Shown piece after piece: positions 27,943-37,434 of a DNA stretch of 64,000 bases (position 1 is its first letter; every line of letters starts with the position of its first letter). The stretch is from Marinomonas sp. SBI8L (lineage in GTDB: Bacteria > Pseudomonadota > Gammaproteobacteria > Pseudomonadales > Marinomonadaceae). The notes beneath the pieces were generated by a model. It made no database searches. It was not told where the DNA came from and worked only from the letters and a program-made list of their open reading frames with translations. The DNA lies in NCBI RefSeq assembly GCF_001624705.1, contig NZ_JSEO01000001.1, forward strand, positions 124,001-188,000, in the 5' to 3' direction. The position numbers and the translations under genes are program-made.

Positions 27943-28146
27943 TTAATCCTCCTTACCTTTTGATTGTCGTTTCATCACATCATGTAATAGACACCATAGA
28001 TTAGCCTTTTTCGCTTCTTTCATCGCAGCCTGAGGTGCAATCGCCACATCTTTTAGCTGCGCTTGGCTTAAATGGCAGAGTTGACGGCGTGTTGAATAAG
28101 TTTTCATTGCGCCTTGGATATTGTGAAATAAAGCAATTAATAGCAT
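27943..28146 (-). CDS. DUF1127 small protein
   Basis: 67 aa. The core TRRQLCHLSQAQLKDVAIAPQAAMKEA fits the Arg-rich DUF1127 pattern. DUF1127 proteins are short and basic, and some bind RNA in alphaproteobacteria. In E. coli the DUF1127 gene yjiS sits next to the MocR-type gene yjiR, the same association as here. A strong AAGGAG ribosome site marks the start. One base separates it from the LysE gene. Confidence 0.8.
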   Translation of the reverse strand: MLLIALFHNIQGAMKTYSTRRQLCHLSQAQLKDVAIAPQAAMKEAKKANLWCLLHDVMKRQSKGKED

Positions 28147-28245
28147 CGTCTTCTCCTTCTTGTCTCATACATTATGATTACCCACTTAAATTAGTAATAA
28201 ACGGGTTTTGATTAAGTGAACTCAGTTTAAAAAACATCCAAAAAA

Positions 28246-28333
28246 CAATACAGACTCAAAAACACCTTATTTAAACCATACAGATGAGATTGAAATTGCC
28301 CTGTATTGTCTTTTTAAACACCATCTGTATTGG
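28246..28333. promoter_or_regulatory. Nested inverted repeats, probable MocR operator
   Basis: CAATACAG (28246-28253) pairs with CTGTATTG (28301-28308), and ATACAGATG (28278-28286) with CATCTGTAT (28322-28330). All four share ATACAG or CTGTAT. They lie in the gap between the DUF1127-LysE unit and the MocR-type gene. Regulation by that protein is inferred. Confidence 0.6.
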
Positions 28334-28394
28334 AATAAATAGGATATCTTGATTAATATTCAAGCTAACTTCCCTTTGATAACAGACAGTCACT

Positions 28395-29828
28395 ATGAAA
28401 CTCTATCAAAAACTGGCCAACGAATTACGTGAGCATATCCAACAAGGTTATTTTCAAACTGGCGATAAAATGCCCTCTGTCAGACAGTTAGCAAGCCAAC
28501 ATGAGGTGAGCATTTCCACAGTACAGGAAGCCTATCGTCACCTTGAGATGGAGAGTTTGGTAGAGGCAAGACCTAAGTCAGGTTACTTTGCGACACCTAA
28601 TAGCAACAACCATAGCTTGCCCGAGGTTTCACGACCGCCACAAAGACCTATGGAAGTGTCACAGTGGGAACAAGTACTCACCCAGCTGATCAACAGAGAG
28701 AATAAAGGCAATATCCAGCTACAACATGCTATGCCCAATATGGATAGCTCTTCACTAAAGCCTCTCCTTAAAAAGCTTTCAGACCTCACCAAACACAACA
28801 TTAGCGATAGCTTATCTTATGGCGACGTGAAAGGAGCCTTGGTATTAAGAGAGCAGCTCTGTCGTCTTGCTTTAGGTTTTGGTTGTCACCTTCATCCTAG
28901 TGATTTGGTTGTCACTTCTGGCTGCCAAGAAGCCTTATCCGTTTGCCTAAGAGCCGTTGCTGATGCGGGTGAAATTATCGCCATCGAATCCCCAAGTTTT
29001 TATGGTTCGATCCAAGCAATTAAAGCCGCTAACCTAAAAGCCATTGAGATCCCTACTCACCCAGTAACAGGCCTTAGTTTAGAAGCGCTAGAACTGGCAC
29101 TTGATCAGTGGCCTATTAAAGCTATTCTCGTTACACCAACCTGTAACAACCCTTTTGGCTACACCATGCCAAACGAGAACAAACAAAAGCTTTATAAGCT
29201 GGCTCAAAGTTATGATATTGCCATTATTGAAGATGATATTTACGGGGATATTTCTTACCAATTCCCAAGACCTAAAACAGTCAAAACCTTTGATGAAGAC
29301 GGCCGTGTCATGTTTTGCTCCTCTTTTTCTAAAACGATCGCACCAGGCTTAAGAGTTGGTTGGATAGCACCGGGGCGTTATCGCGATAAAGTGACTCATA
29401 TTAAATATGTCAGTAATTCTATGTGCCCAACTTTGCCACAGCTCGCCATTGCTGACTTTATCAAAACAGGGGGCTATGACAGGCACATAAGGCGCTCTCG
29501 CCAAGAATACCGTCAAGCCAGAGATCACTTTATTCAAACGCTTAACAAGTATTTCCCAGCGGAGACAAAAATCAGCCTCCCAGAAGGGGGTTTTATTCTA
29601 TGGGTTGAGTTACCTAAGCATATCGATGTGGTGAAGCTCTCAGAGGAATGCCAAAAGCATGAGATCAATATTGCCCCTGGCACACTCTTCTCAGTCACAG
29701 GGAAGTACAGACATTGTATGCGCCTTAACTTTAGCGAAAAAGATATGAGAACCCGAGAAGACGGCATACGAAAACTGGCTTTCTTAATTAAACAACAAGA
29801 GGCAAGTCTAGCGTCTGAAACACATTAA
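28395..29828 (+). CDS. MocR/PdxR-type regulator: GntR helix-turn-helix fused to aminotransferase domain
   Basis: 477 aa. The N-terminal GntR winged helix (about 1-70, MPSVRQLASQHEVSISTVQEAYRHLE) is joined by a linker to a fold-type I aminotransferase-like domain (about 110-470). The PLP lysine is K313 in SSFSKTIAPGLRVGW. Such proteins sense PLP adducts of amino compounds and usually regulate the divergent gene. The partner here is DUF1127-LysE rather than pdxST or gabT, so amino-acid export control is more likely than vitamin B6 synthesis. Confidence 0.9.
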   Translation: MKLYQKLANELREHIQQGYFQTGDKMPSVRQLASQHEVSISTVQEAYRHLEMESLVEARPKSGYFATPNSNNHSLPEVSRPPQRPMEVSQWEQVLTQLINRENKGNIQLQHAMPNMDSSSLKPLLKKLSDLTKHNISDSLSYGDVKGALVLREQLCRLALGFGCHLHPSDLVVTSGCQEALSVCLRAVADAGEIIAIESPSFYGSIQAIKAANLKAIEIPTHPVTGLSLEALELALDQWPIKAILVTPTCNNPFGYTMPNENKQKLYKLAQSYDIAIIEDDIYGDISYQFPRPKTVKTFDEDGRVMFCSSFSKTIAPGLRVGWIAPGRYRDKVTHIKYVSNSMCPTLPQLAIADFIKTGGYDRHIRRSRQEYRQARDHFIQTLNKYFPAETKISLPEGGFILWVELPKHIDVVKLSEECQKHEINIAPGTLFSVTGKYRHCMRLNFSEKDMRTREDGIRKLAFLIKQQEASLASETH

Positions 29829-29835
29829 AGAACCT

Positions 29836-29877
29836 AAAAAGCCCAATTTCATACAAGGTATAAAACTGGGCTTTTAA
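29836..29877. terminator. Bidirectional intrinsic terminator
   Basis: AAAAGCCCA and TGGGCTTTT stem with a 21-base loop, between the convergent MocR-type gene and the oxidoreductase gene. Confidence 0.75.
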
Positions 29878-29934
29878 AACAGATAACTTAAGTGAAAAGC
29901 CTTTAGATAAAAGCCTTTTCGCTATAAAAAGTCC

Positions 29935-30966
29935 TTAGAAGTTCACATCCAACCTCTGACCTTGTGCTTCACTTTCAAGGGCTAACTCTATTAATCTAAT
30001 GCTATTTAAGCTCTGTTCAGCCCCCATAGGGTCAAAATCACCTGTATTAATTGCCTTAGCTAGATCAGCAAAGAAGTTCTGATAACAGCCTTTTTCTGTT
30101 GGAATTAGCTCGACATTTTCTTCATCGAAAAGCTTACCAAATTCAGTTAACTTCTCGGCGCCCCAGTTATCACCAAGAGGTAGCTCTCCCGCTCTCAAAC
30201 AATCCTCCTGTGGATCTAGTCCGTACTTCACATAACTGGCCTTATCTCCCTGTACTTGAAACCTTAAGTTAGGCCCAGAACAAAATAGGTTAGCAACTAG
30301 AATAACTTCTCGTTCTGGATAATGCAGGGTTAAATGGAAATAGTCTGTTGTACTGCCCCCTTTACGCATTACCTTACAGCTGGCATTCAGGCTTTGTGGC
30401 AAGCCGAATAAGGTTATTACTTGATCCAAAAGGTGTGGCGCTAGGTCATACAATATACCACCGCCATCGGTCGCTACTTCACGCCAACGCTGCTGTACGT
30501 TTGGACGAAAGCGATCAAAGTGAGACTCATAGACTCTAACCTCACCTAACTTTTCTTCCTCTATAAGACGCTTAACCGTCAGGAAATCACCGTCATAACG
30601 ACGGTTCTGATAGACACTCAGTAACAAGCCCTTTTCTTTAGCCAGCTTGATTAGCGCTTCGCCATCTTGCGAGCGAGTCACAAAAGGTTTTTCGATTAAT
30701 ACATGCTTACCATTCTCCAAAGCTAACTTTGCTAAAGCGTAATGCACGTCATTGGGGGCCGTGATAATGATTAGGTCAGCCTCTGTGTGCACTATCATCT
30801 CATCAGCACTTTGGTAATGAGAGACCTCTGGCCAATCCACCAGTACCGCGTCTTTCTTGGAACTGCTCACAGCTACAAAACGAAAAGCGTCTGTAGTCGT
30901 AATAAAAGGAATATGAAATGTTTTCGATGAGAAGCCATAACCAACAATGGCCGTTTTAATGCTCAT
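29935..30966 (-). CDS. Gfo/Idh/MocA family oxidoreductase
   Basis: 343-aa NAD(P)-dependent sugar or inositol-type dehydrogenase. The N-terminal Rossmann fold has GYGFSSKTFHIPF, and the family EKPF motif carries the catalytic Lys. A C-terminal alpha/beta domain contains DLAPHLLDQV. It resembles E. coli YdgJ/YhhX. Single-gene unit convergent with the MocR-type gene. Substrate unknown. Confidence 0.88.
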   Translation of the reverse strand: MSIKTAIVGYGFSSKTFHIPFITTTDAFRFVAVSSSKKDAVLVDWPEVSHYQSADEMIVHTEADLIIITAPNDVHYALAKLALENGKHVLIEKPFVTRSQDGEALIKLAKEKGLLLSVYQNRRYDGDFLTVKRLIEEEKLGEVRVYESHFDRFRPNVQQRWREVATDGGGILYDLAPHLLDQVITLFGLPQSLNASCKVMRKGGSTTDYFHLTLHYPEREVILVANLFCSGPNLRFQVQGDKASYVKYGLDPQEDCLRAGELPLGDNWGAEKLTEFGKLFDEENVELIPTEKGCYQNFFADLAKAINTGDFDPMGAEQSLNSIRLIELALESEAQGQRLDVNF

Positions 30967-31145
30967 GTTTTAATCCTGTTTGTGTGCTTAAGTTGCTGTT
31001 AAGACAAGCGTTTAAGTTAAGGAGTAGAGATAACTAGTATCTCTTATTTACACCAAAAAAGCAGGATAAAAAATAGAAGATTAAAAGAGAGGTAAAGCCT
31101 ATCAGGCCTTATGAGGCTCGTCCTTGAGCCAAGATAAACGTGACT

Positions 31146-33041
31146 CTAGGCTTGCTGTTCAATATTAAAAACACTGGTTTTCTTATCCAAATGCTCAACC
31201 AGTTGGTAAATTTGGTTAGTGTTGTCTGAAATGATAGTAATAGAATCTGTATCTACTTGAAGCTGCTGCGCTATCTTATCCATATCATCATTCATTAAGA
31301 CAGCCGTTTTGGATACCTCTAAAATAGACTGGGCCATATGGTTAGCTGATTCAGCCCCTGTTTTAGCTAGGCCTTCAATTTCACGCATGACCTTTTCGGC
31401 TTTTTCACCAGATTCTTCAATCGCCAAGAGGTTCTCTTGACCTGTCTTCATGGTGGTAATGGCAGAATTGGTTGAGTTCTGAATTGTACTGACGATATTT
31501 GTTATCTTAGCAGTCGCATCTACAGTCTTTTCTGCGAGAGCACGAACCTCATCAGCCACCACAGAGAAACCACGACCGGCTTCGCCTGCCCGTGCCGCCT
31601 CAATGGCAGCATTAAGTGCTAACAAGTTTGTTTGCTCAGCTAAATCATTAATCATAGAGATGACACTATCAATATCTAATGATAACTGACCCAACTCATT
31701 AAGTTGCTCTCCTGTTTTATTCACAAATTCAGTGGTTTTAGACAGATTATGAAGCGCTTCCTCCATCGTCTTAGCACCACTTTTAGCCGACTCATAGGTA
31801 TCTTTCGACTGAGCACTTAAATTATCCGTGGTATCTGAAATACTCGAAATATTATTAGAAATCTCTTCTGTAGCAGCCACTAAAGACGAAGTTTGAGTAT
31901 TGATAGATTGGTTACTGTCAGCAATATTGTTTACTGCGAGATGTAAATTGGCGACCTTTTCATTCACATCCGTTGTGGTATTTACAACACCACTTACCAC
32001 GTTATTTAAGCCTTCAGACATATCATTGACCGAGCCACATAAGGCATCGAATTCATCATTACGCTTGTTATTAATCGAGAGCCTGACATTAAGATCACCC
32101 TCTTTTACTTTTACCAAGTCACTAATGATTTCACTTAGGGTTTTATTCACGCTCTTACCTATTGCCAGCATGATGACACCAGAGAATACAGCGACCAAAA
32201 CACTCACTAAAATTAAAGTATAAATCGCATTAACAAAGCTCTTATTGGCTAAATTTTTTGCCTCTGCGTTCAAGCTACCTAGGTATTCAGAAACAGAGAC
32301 TCTATTGTCGACAAACTGTTTTTTCTGACCAACAAAGGCCTCTTCAGCAAGATGGGTCGCTTCGTTTTGCTGAGTCAATTTACCTATCTCAGCAAGATAT
32401 AAATTAATATTGCCACCAAACTTTTCCTCTAAACCAAAGTTCTGAATACGTTTTATAAAGCCTTGAAAAGTCTCTTCAAATAAAGCCAGATTATCTGGTG
32501 TGGTTTCAAAAATATAAATTTTCTCTGCTTCACGAACCTTAATAAATTCACGTTTTACCAAGCTTAAAAATGCAATTTCAGCCAAAACAATATCACCCTG
32601 CACTTGCACCTGATTCTTGATACCAGACTTACTATCAAAGCCTAAGCTGTGCCTCTGCTCAATAATATTGGTTAGGGAATCAGAGTACCCCATCAAGCTA
32701 GTCTTAGTACTCTCCAACTCAACCCGGCCTTGCTCAGTCTCTATATTGGCAATGTCTAATTCTAAGCTCTCTAAAAAAGCGATTTTGTTCGCGTTAATCG
32801 CTTCAACATAAGCCGCATAATTCTCATCATTGAGGGATGACATGCCGTCATGTTTTTCCATCATAGAAAAAACTAGGGAATCTAGATTACTTTCGATATT
32901 GGACAAGGTTTGCAACCGATCAGAGGCTGCTTGCTGGGTATTCAAACCATTGAGGGAAACTAAGGTAACGACGATGAAGCCACTTATTGTACAAAAAAGT
33001 AAAATAATGAGCTTTATTCTAAAACTAAGATTCTCAAACAT
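31146..33041 (-). CDS. Methyl-accepting chemotaxis protein with helical periplasmic sensor
   Basis: 631-aa chemoreceptor. TM1 is near 10-30, an all-helical periplasmic region of about 240 residues includes [18 protein letters not shown]2 is near 273-297 and HAMP runs to about 352. The signalling domain tip is [22 protein letters not shown] near 476. The periplasmic part resembles HBM-type (helical bimodular) sensors, which bind organic acids in known members; this assignment is by look only. It ends without a CheR tether. Confidence 0.9.
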   Translation of the reverse strand: MFENLSFRIKLIILLFCTISGFIVVTLVSLNGLNTQQAASDRLQTLSNIESNLDSLVFSMMEKHDGMSSLNDENYAAYVEAINANKIAFLESLELDIANIETEQGRVELESTKTSLMGYSDSLTNIIEQRHSLGFDSKSGIKNQVQVQGDIVLAEIAFLSLVKREFIKVREAEKIYIFETTPDNLALFEETFQGFIKRIQNFGLEEKFGGNINLYLAEIGKLTQQNEATHLAEEAFVGQKKQFVDNRVSVSEYLGSLNAEAKNLANKSFVNAIYTLILVSVLVAVFSGVIMLAIGKSVNKTLSEIISDLVKVKEGDLNVRLSINNKRNDEFDALCGSVNDMSEGLNNVVSGVVNTTTDVNEKVANLHLAVNNIADSNQSINTQTSSLVAATEEISNNISSISDTTDNLSAQSKDTYESAKSGAKTMEEALHNLSKTTEFVNKTGEQLNELGQLSLDIDSVISMINDLAEQTNLLALNAAIEAARAGEAGRGFSVVADEVRALAEKTVDATAKITNIVSTIQNSTNSAITTMKTGQENLLAIEESGEKAEKVMREIEGLAKTGAESANHMAQSILEVSKTAVLMNDDMDKIAQQLQVDTDSITIISDNTNQIYQLVEHLDKKTSVFNIEQQA

Positions 33042-33427
33042 ACTCGTACACCTATTTCATCTGCTAAAAGATTGCGATTAGCCAGAAACATCCATGTAGG
33101 GCACTGATAAAAATAATAATAGTTCAAATTAGCATAATGTGAAGTTAAGCAGCTTTTTGTAATCTATACGTAATCATTTTGTCTAAAAGCGTCTAAAGCA
33201 TAAAGTTAAGCTTGACCCTGAAAATAATATTATCTCGGCTAAAAAACTTAAAATTGCTGCTAAAGTAGGTTTAATTCATCAAAAATCTATAAAAATAAAA
33301 ATCAAAAATGAGATATATGCTTAAAACTCTGTTTACAAAAAGTAATAGTTACAGCCTTTCAAGAAACACCAGGTATTGTGATTAGCAATAAGAGAGATAA
33401 GTTCGAAGCGGCAAAAAGCTCTGATGG
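33042..33427. other. AT-rich intergenic region with no recognised gene
   Basis: 386 bases between the chemoreceptor start and the stop of the 96-aa protein gene. It should hold the chemoreceptor promoter. I see no convincing open frame, palindrome or repeat in it. Confidence 0.5.
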
Positions 33428-33718
33428 CTATTTTCTAGCATGAGCCAGTTCACGATTTTCAACAAAGGTATAACCATGCCATTCATAAAAAGGCATTTTC
33501 CCTTCTTCTATCAAGGTGATTAAAACATCATTAGGTAGGCCTTTTGCCTGAACATAATCTTCAAACAAAATAGGGTTATTAATATGCAAGCTTGCCTCTT
33601 GTAGGCCTAAGGTTCTGGCTTCTTCTAAGGTCGCTTTTTGGCTTTTCGTGCTCTTGGCCATTTTTAGCAGCAGCAAAATAGCTAGGGCAACAAGTAAGAG
33701 TAGGATGAGTTGTATCAT
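33428..33718 (-). CDS. Small single-pass membrane protein, unknown
   Basis: 96 aa. One N-terminal membrane helix (about 2-20, rich in Leu/Ile/Ala) is followed by a soluble region of about 70 residues with LHINNPILFEDYVQAKGLPNDV. I do not recognise the family. The N-terminus looks like a membrane anchor with the domain facing the cytoplasm (KMAKSTK follows the helix). No operon partner. Confidence 0.6.
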   Translation of the reverse strand: MIQLILLLLVALAILLLLKMAKSTKSQKATLEEARTLGLQEASLHINNPILFEDYVQAKGLPNDVLITLIEEGKMPFYEWHGYTFVENRELAHARK

Positions 33719-33826
33719 GTCAGCTTCCTATGGTTTGAGGAATACGAGATAAAGCCTCAAGTTTTACAATCATCGCCCATAGTAACCTATGTCGCAATTG
33801 AGCCTGAACATTATTGAGCCTCAAGC

Positions 33827-33863
33827 ACCTACTCTCTTCATTAATATCATAAAGAGAGTAGGT
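33827..33863 (-). terminator. Long hairpin after the DUF1330 gene
   Basis: ACCTACTCTCTT and AAGAGAGTAGGT form a perfect 12-bp stem with a 13-base loop, 36 bases past the DUF1330 stop. There is no U run, so a weak terminator or an RNA 3' end. Confidence 0.45.
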
Positions 33864-33898
33864 AAAAGGGAGCCGTTAGCGGTTTCTCTCTTATCGCG

Positions 33899-34174
33899 TT
33901 AGACCAGGTGAAACTGGCTCTTCATACCTTTTTCACGCTGTGGAATAAGCGCCTGATATTCTTCACTCTCGTACCAATTACGAGCAGCGTCTTTATTTGG
34001 GAACTGAATAACCGCTTTTTTCCCAAAAGCAGCGTCACCGTGAAGTACTTCCACATCCCCTTTGGTAATAAAGTGCCCATCAAAAGCAGCAAGCGTTTTC
34101 ACGGCTTGCTCACTGTATTTAGCTAGCTCTTCAAGGTCGATTAAGTTTGATTCAACAATCACTAAACAAGTCAT
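33899..34174 (-). CDS. DUF1330 family protein
   Basis: 91-aa ferredoxin-like (dimeric alpha-beta barrel) protein of the DUF1330 family: YSEQAVKTLAAFDGHFITKGDVEVLHG, then KAVIQFPNKDAARNWYESEEYQ. Function unknown for the family. TAGGAG precedes the ATG. Divergent from a LysR gene that may regulate it. Confidence 0.85.
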   Translation of the reverse strand: MTCLVIVESNLIDLEELAKYSEQAVKTLAAFDGHFITKGDVEVLHGDAAFGKKAVIQFPNKDAARNWYESEEYQALIPQREKGMKSQFHLV

Positions 34175-34337
34175 TCGTATTACTCCTAAGTGTTAAAAAG
34201 CGCTCAAAGCGCGATAAAGTTGACTTAGTTTAGAAATACAAAGATTATTAAACAATAACCATAAAATAGACTCAGTGTTTATATTTATGAACAATAAAGT
34301 CAAAATGCAAAAGCATGCACACAGAAGCATAAAAGCC

Positions 34338-35240
34338 ATGAATACAATTAAACTTGCTCCGCTCTTACTTATCTTTGTTGAAGTGGCCAAAATGCGCTCT
34401 TTTACTCAAGCAGCTAAAAAACTAGGTATGAGCAAGTCCGCCATTAGTCAGCAAATTAAACGGCTGGAAACCGCAACTGATCAGCAGCTTTTAGTAAGAA
34501 ATACTCGTGGTGTAGTACTGACTTCAGTTGGCGAAAAACTCTTAGCGAAAAGTGAGTTGCTCAGTGAACAATTAAGCATGACACTCACAGAATTAGACAG
34601 TGAAAAAGAACAGCCCAGCGGCAGTTTTCGCGTATCAGTCCCGCCCTTTTTTGAGAAGAATATTGTCGTACCTGCCATGGCTCAGTTGTGTACTGAATTT
34701 CCGCTAATCAGCCCTGAGATATTGGTAAACGGTCGCTGGCAAGATTTAATCGAACACAACCTAGATGCCGCTATTTTTGGAGGAAATTTAAAAGACTCTA
34801 ACTACCGTGCTTTATCTATAGGTAAAGTAAGCGAACACTTTTGTGCATCACCTCGTTACCTGAAGCAATTTGGCATACCTAACCAACTTAAAGACCTAGA
34901 TAAACACAGGTTTATTGCCACACCTTGGCAACAAGACAAGCTACAACTTTTAGATGTAAAAACAGAAGAAAGCATCTCACACCAAGCAACACATTATGCT
35001 AAAACCAATACGCCAAACACCGCCCTAGAGATGGTATTAAATGATATGGGCATTGCTATATTGCCTGAGTTTCTCTTGCAACCCCACCTTCTAGAGCAAG
35101 AGCTTGAACTCCTGTTACCAGAGACTAGAGGAAGAGCTTGGCACTTTTATTTTTTGCATCAATTTATGGCCGAAAAGCCCGCCCATGTGACACGCTTTTA
35201 CCAGCTAGTTGTGCACTACTTTCAAAAGAGGATGCGGTAA
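34338..35240 (+). CDS. LysR family transcriptional regulator
   Basis: 300 aa from the start chosen at MNTIKLAPLL; the frame is open to 34275 but LysR proteins start close to the helix-turn-helix. HTH at about 17-50 (FTQAAKKLGMSKSAISQQIKRLE). The substrate-binding domain resembles the AaeR/DmlR-like group. Divergent from the DUF1330 gene across 163 bp, which suggests control of that gene. Confidence 0.87.
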   Translation: MNTIKLAPLLLIFVEVAKMRSFTQAAKKLGMSKSAISQQIKRLETATDQQLLVRNTRGVVLTSVGEKLLAKSELLSEQLSMTLTELDSEKEQPSGSFRVSVPPFFEKNIVVPAMAQLCTEFPLISPEILVNGRWQDLIEHNLDAAIFGGNLKDSNYRALSIGKVSEHFCASPRYLKQFGIPNQLKDLDKHRFIATPWQQDKLQLLDVKTEESISHQATHYAKTNTPNTALEMVLNDMGIAILPEFLLQPHLLEQELELLLPETRGRAWHFYFLHQFMAEKPAHVTRFYQLVVHYFQKRMR

Positions 35241-35270
35241 ATTAAATAAGGGAAAAAGAAGAAGGTTGAT

Positions 35271-35729
35271 TTAAGAATTAGTAAAACTGCCATACTTGGC
35301 AGCTAATCGTTTATGCCGATATCGAAATAAAGATCGATAGATAGGAAAGGTTAAATGCCCGATAAATTTTAACTTTGGCACAAAGGTAAGCGTATCTGTT
35401 ACTAGGCTATTTGAATCAAGACGCTTGATTGATCGACTATGACGCCACTCTTTATGAAATATTGTTGTTGAGCTTTCTTCAAAGCCAGTCTCATCTGCTC
35501 TTATTAATTTAAACTTATGTCGATCCACTGGCACAAAGCCAAACAGTAAAATTACACTGGTAAAGGCCTCAACATTTATTGGCCAGGACTGTAAATGCTT
35601 AGTCTTAAAAGCAATTGGTGAAGTCATTTTTACTATCGGGCGTAATTCGTAATTAACACTTTGCATAGTTAATAAGTCTTCACCTCGTATGTCTTCATCT
35701 AATAAAGTTTCAACTTGGAAGCTAAACAT
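35271..35729 (-). CDS. Uncharacterised protein, possibly SRPBCC-like
   Basis: 152 aa. Not firmly recognised. Motifs such as LRPIVKMTSP, FGFVPVDRHKFKLIR and a C-terminal FVPKLKFIGHLTFPIYRSLFRYRHKRLA helix resemble SRPBCC-type lipid or aromatic binding proteins. This is a guess from strand/helix order. The internal ATG at 35729 (MFSFQVE) has GAGG upstream and is preferred to 35759. Next to an isochorismatase-like gene on the same strand, 48 bases apart. Confidence 0.6.
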   Translation of the reverse strand: MFSFQVETLLDEDIRGEDLLTMQSVNYELRPIVKMTSPIAFKTKHLQSWPINVEAFTSVILLFGFVPVDRHKFKLIRADETGFEESSTTIFHKEWRHSRSIKRLDSNSLVTDTLTFVPKLKFIGHLTFPIYRSLFRYRHKRLAAKYGSFTNS

Positions 35730-35777
35730 ACTTGGCCTCAAATACCGCAATAAAAGCAAACAAATTATGTATCAGCT

Positions 35778-36311
35778 TCAAAACATTTCTATCGCTTTAG
35801 AAGCTGTCATTACCTTTATTTCCACATCAGGAATGATTAGATTTTCCCAGCTCCAGTTGTGGTGTTTAATTATCTGCTCAGCACTTAAATGGTCTCTATT
35901 TGCTGTGGTATGCCCATCAGAAATGGCTTTTACATTAAAACCCTTACTCAAGCAAGAGCGCAAGCTGGTATCAACACAAAACTCAGTTGCAGCACCTGTA
36001 ATAAACACCTCGGTTATTCCCTTGGACTTTAATAGGGCCTCCAACTCAGTTTGATAAAAGGCATCACAGGCTGTCTTGGTCAGCTTAAAATCTGTCTCAC
36101 TTTTATTAAGTTCATTGATTATCTCCCAACCTTGGGAACCTTCAAATAAGCCTTCTTCTTTACTGCTATTATGTTGGATGTAAACAACCAACTCATCAGC
36201 ACGCCTGAAGCTTTCACCTAAACAATTAATACGTTTTACTACTCCGTTAAAATCATGTCTCGGTGTTTCAAACAGGCCTTTTTGCATATCAATAATAAGT
36301 AATGCTTTCAT
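35778..36311 (-). CDS. Isochorismatase-like cysteine hydrolase
   Basis: 177-aa alpha/beta hydrolase of the isochorismatase/nicotinamidase superfamily. The triad is visible as D8 (LLIIDMQKG), K79 (LTKTACDAF) and C112 (ITGAATEFCVDTSLRSC). The cis-peptide region GAATEFCV is typical. Nicotinamidases carry a metal site not evident here, so a small amidase or isochorismatase-like hydrolase of unknown substrate is the safest call. Confidence 0.87.
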   Translation of the reverse strand: MKALLIIDMQKGLFETPRHDFNGVVKRINCLGESFRRADELVVYIQHNSSKEEGLFEGSQGWEIINELNKSETDFKLTKTACDAFYQTELEALLKSKGITEVFITGAATEFCVDTSLRSCLSKGFNVKAISDGHTTANRDHLSAEQIIKHHNWSWENLIIPDVEIKVMTASKAIEMF

Positions 36312-36400
36312 AAGATCCTTCTAGTCGTTGGTTAGTGTTTGTTTCTAATAGATAGAGCTAAATATTAATGAATTGCTTGCTAACCTTCTAGCATTAAGCA

Positions 36401-36436
36401 TGAGAGTTATCATCTGCGACACATGATAACTCTCAT
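36401..36436 (-). terminator. Strong hairpin beyond the PEP mutase-like gene
   Basis: ATGAGAGTTATCAT and ATGATAACTCTCAT form a perfect 14-bp stem with an 8-base loop, 30 bases past the stop of the gene at 36466. No U run follows on either strand, so its role may be mRNA stabilisation rather than termination. Confidence 0.45.
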
Positions 36437-36465
36437 CTACTAAGACGCAGCCTTTTAAGCGCAGC

Positions 36466-37227
36466 TTAACTAAATAAAGACGCATAGCTTCCCTGTTTCT
36501 TAATCTCAGATAATTGACGCCCTAGGCCAGCGTACATAGCGTCATAGGCAAAATTACCTGTGCTGATACGCTTCACGCCTAGATCCGCTAATACCTCAAA
36601 ATTAGGCAGCTCAGGCATAGACATTATATTGATTGGCAAAGGAGTTGTTGCCACTAGCGCTTTAATATCTTGAGCCTTAGTAATACAAGGGAAGAATAAC
36701 CCGTCAGCTCCCGCCTCTTGATAAGATTTAGCTCTTTCTATCGCTACCTCTAGAGCATTCTCTAGCCCCAATAAAAAAGCATCACATCGTACATTGATAA
36801 ACATCTCTATTTGACGCACTTTCAATTCTTGGCAAACATGAGATAGCAACTGACTAAATTCGTCTTTAGCAGTTAGATATCTAGTTTCATCAACTCGACT
36901 ATCCTCAATATTTATACCCACCACACCCAGCTCAGCTAGCTCTTGAATATGATCTGCAATAACCTTAGGGTCCTGACTATAACCTGCTTCAATATCTACC
37001 GTTAAAGGCAACAAACTCGCACTAGCAATCCGTTGCACCATAAAAGCTAATTCACTAAAAGGCATTTGCTCACCATCTTCATATCCCAATAAGTTCGCAA
37101 CAGCTGCACTAGATGTTCCTATAGCTTGGTAGCCAGCCTCTTGTGCACACTTTGCACTAGAAGCATCCCAAACATTTCCAAGTAATAGAGGCATAGTTTG
37201 TTGATGAAGTTTTTTAAATTTTTCCAT
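36466..37227 (-). CDS. Isocitrate lyase/phosphoenolpyruvate mutase family protein
   Basis: 253-aa TIM-barrel enzyme of the PEP mutase/ICL superfamily. Motifs are GTSSAAVANLLGYEDG, the metal-binding PLTVDIEAGYSQDP, GINIEDS and INVRCDAFLLG. It lacks the KKCGH of isocitrate lyase and 2-methylisocitrate lyase, so C-C lyase activity on another 2-oxo or oxaloacetate-like acid is likely but unproven. Divergent from a GcvA-like LysR gene. Confidence 0.85.
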   Translation of the reverse strand: MEKFKKLHQQTMPLLLGNVWDASSAKCAQEAGYQAIGTSSAAVANLLGYEDGEQMPFSELAFMVQRIASASLLPLTVDIEAGYSQDPKVIADHIQELAELGVVGINIEDSRVDETRYLTAKDEFSQLLSHVCQELKVRQIEMFINVRCDAFLLGLENALEVAIERAKSYQEAGADGLFFPCITKAQDIKALVATTPLPINIMSMPELPNFEVLADLGVKRISTGNFAYDAMYAGLGRQLSEIKKQGSYASLFS

Positions 37228-37383
37228 GATATTGATCCTTTGAAACCTTCATACGATTACTGCGCTAGCGACACCGTGTGAGGTTTTCCTTATTTAAAAA
37301 TGATTAGGCTGTATTCCGTGTTTTCTTGTCATTATCTTGCTAATAAATAAAGAAAAAGGCCAACAACATAAATCGACTTTTTA

Positions 37384-37400
37384 TATAAGGAGTGCTTATA
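37384..37400. promoter_or_regulatory. TATAAG-N5-CTTATA inverted repeat, possible LysR box
   Basis: A 6-bp inverted repeat of the LysR-type T-N11-A class, 35 bp upstream of the LysR start and in the divergent gap with the PEP mutase-like gene. Confidence 0.4.
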
Positions 37401-37434
37401 ATCTTGTCTAATTTGAACCCAAGGCTTATCCGTT

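Noticed and set aside
29890-29932. Second hairpin after the MocR-type gene (AAAAGCC/TTTTCGC repeats)
   Set aside because: Pairing is poor and direct repeats rather than inverted ones dominate; the terminator at 29836 suffices.
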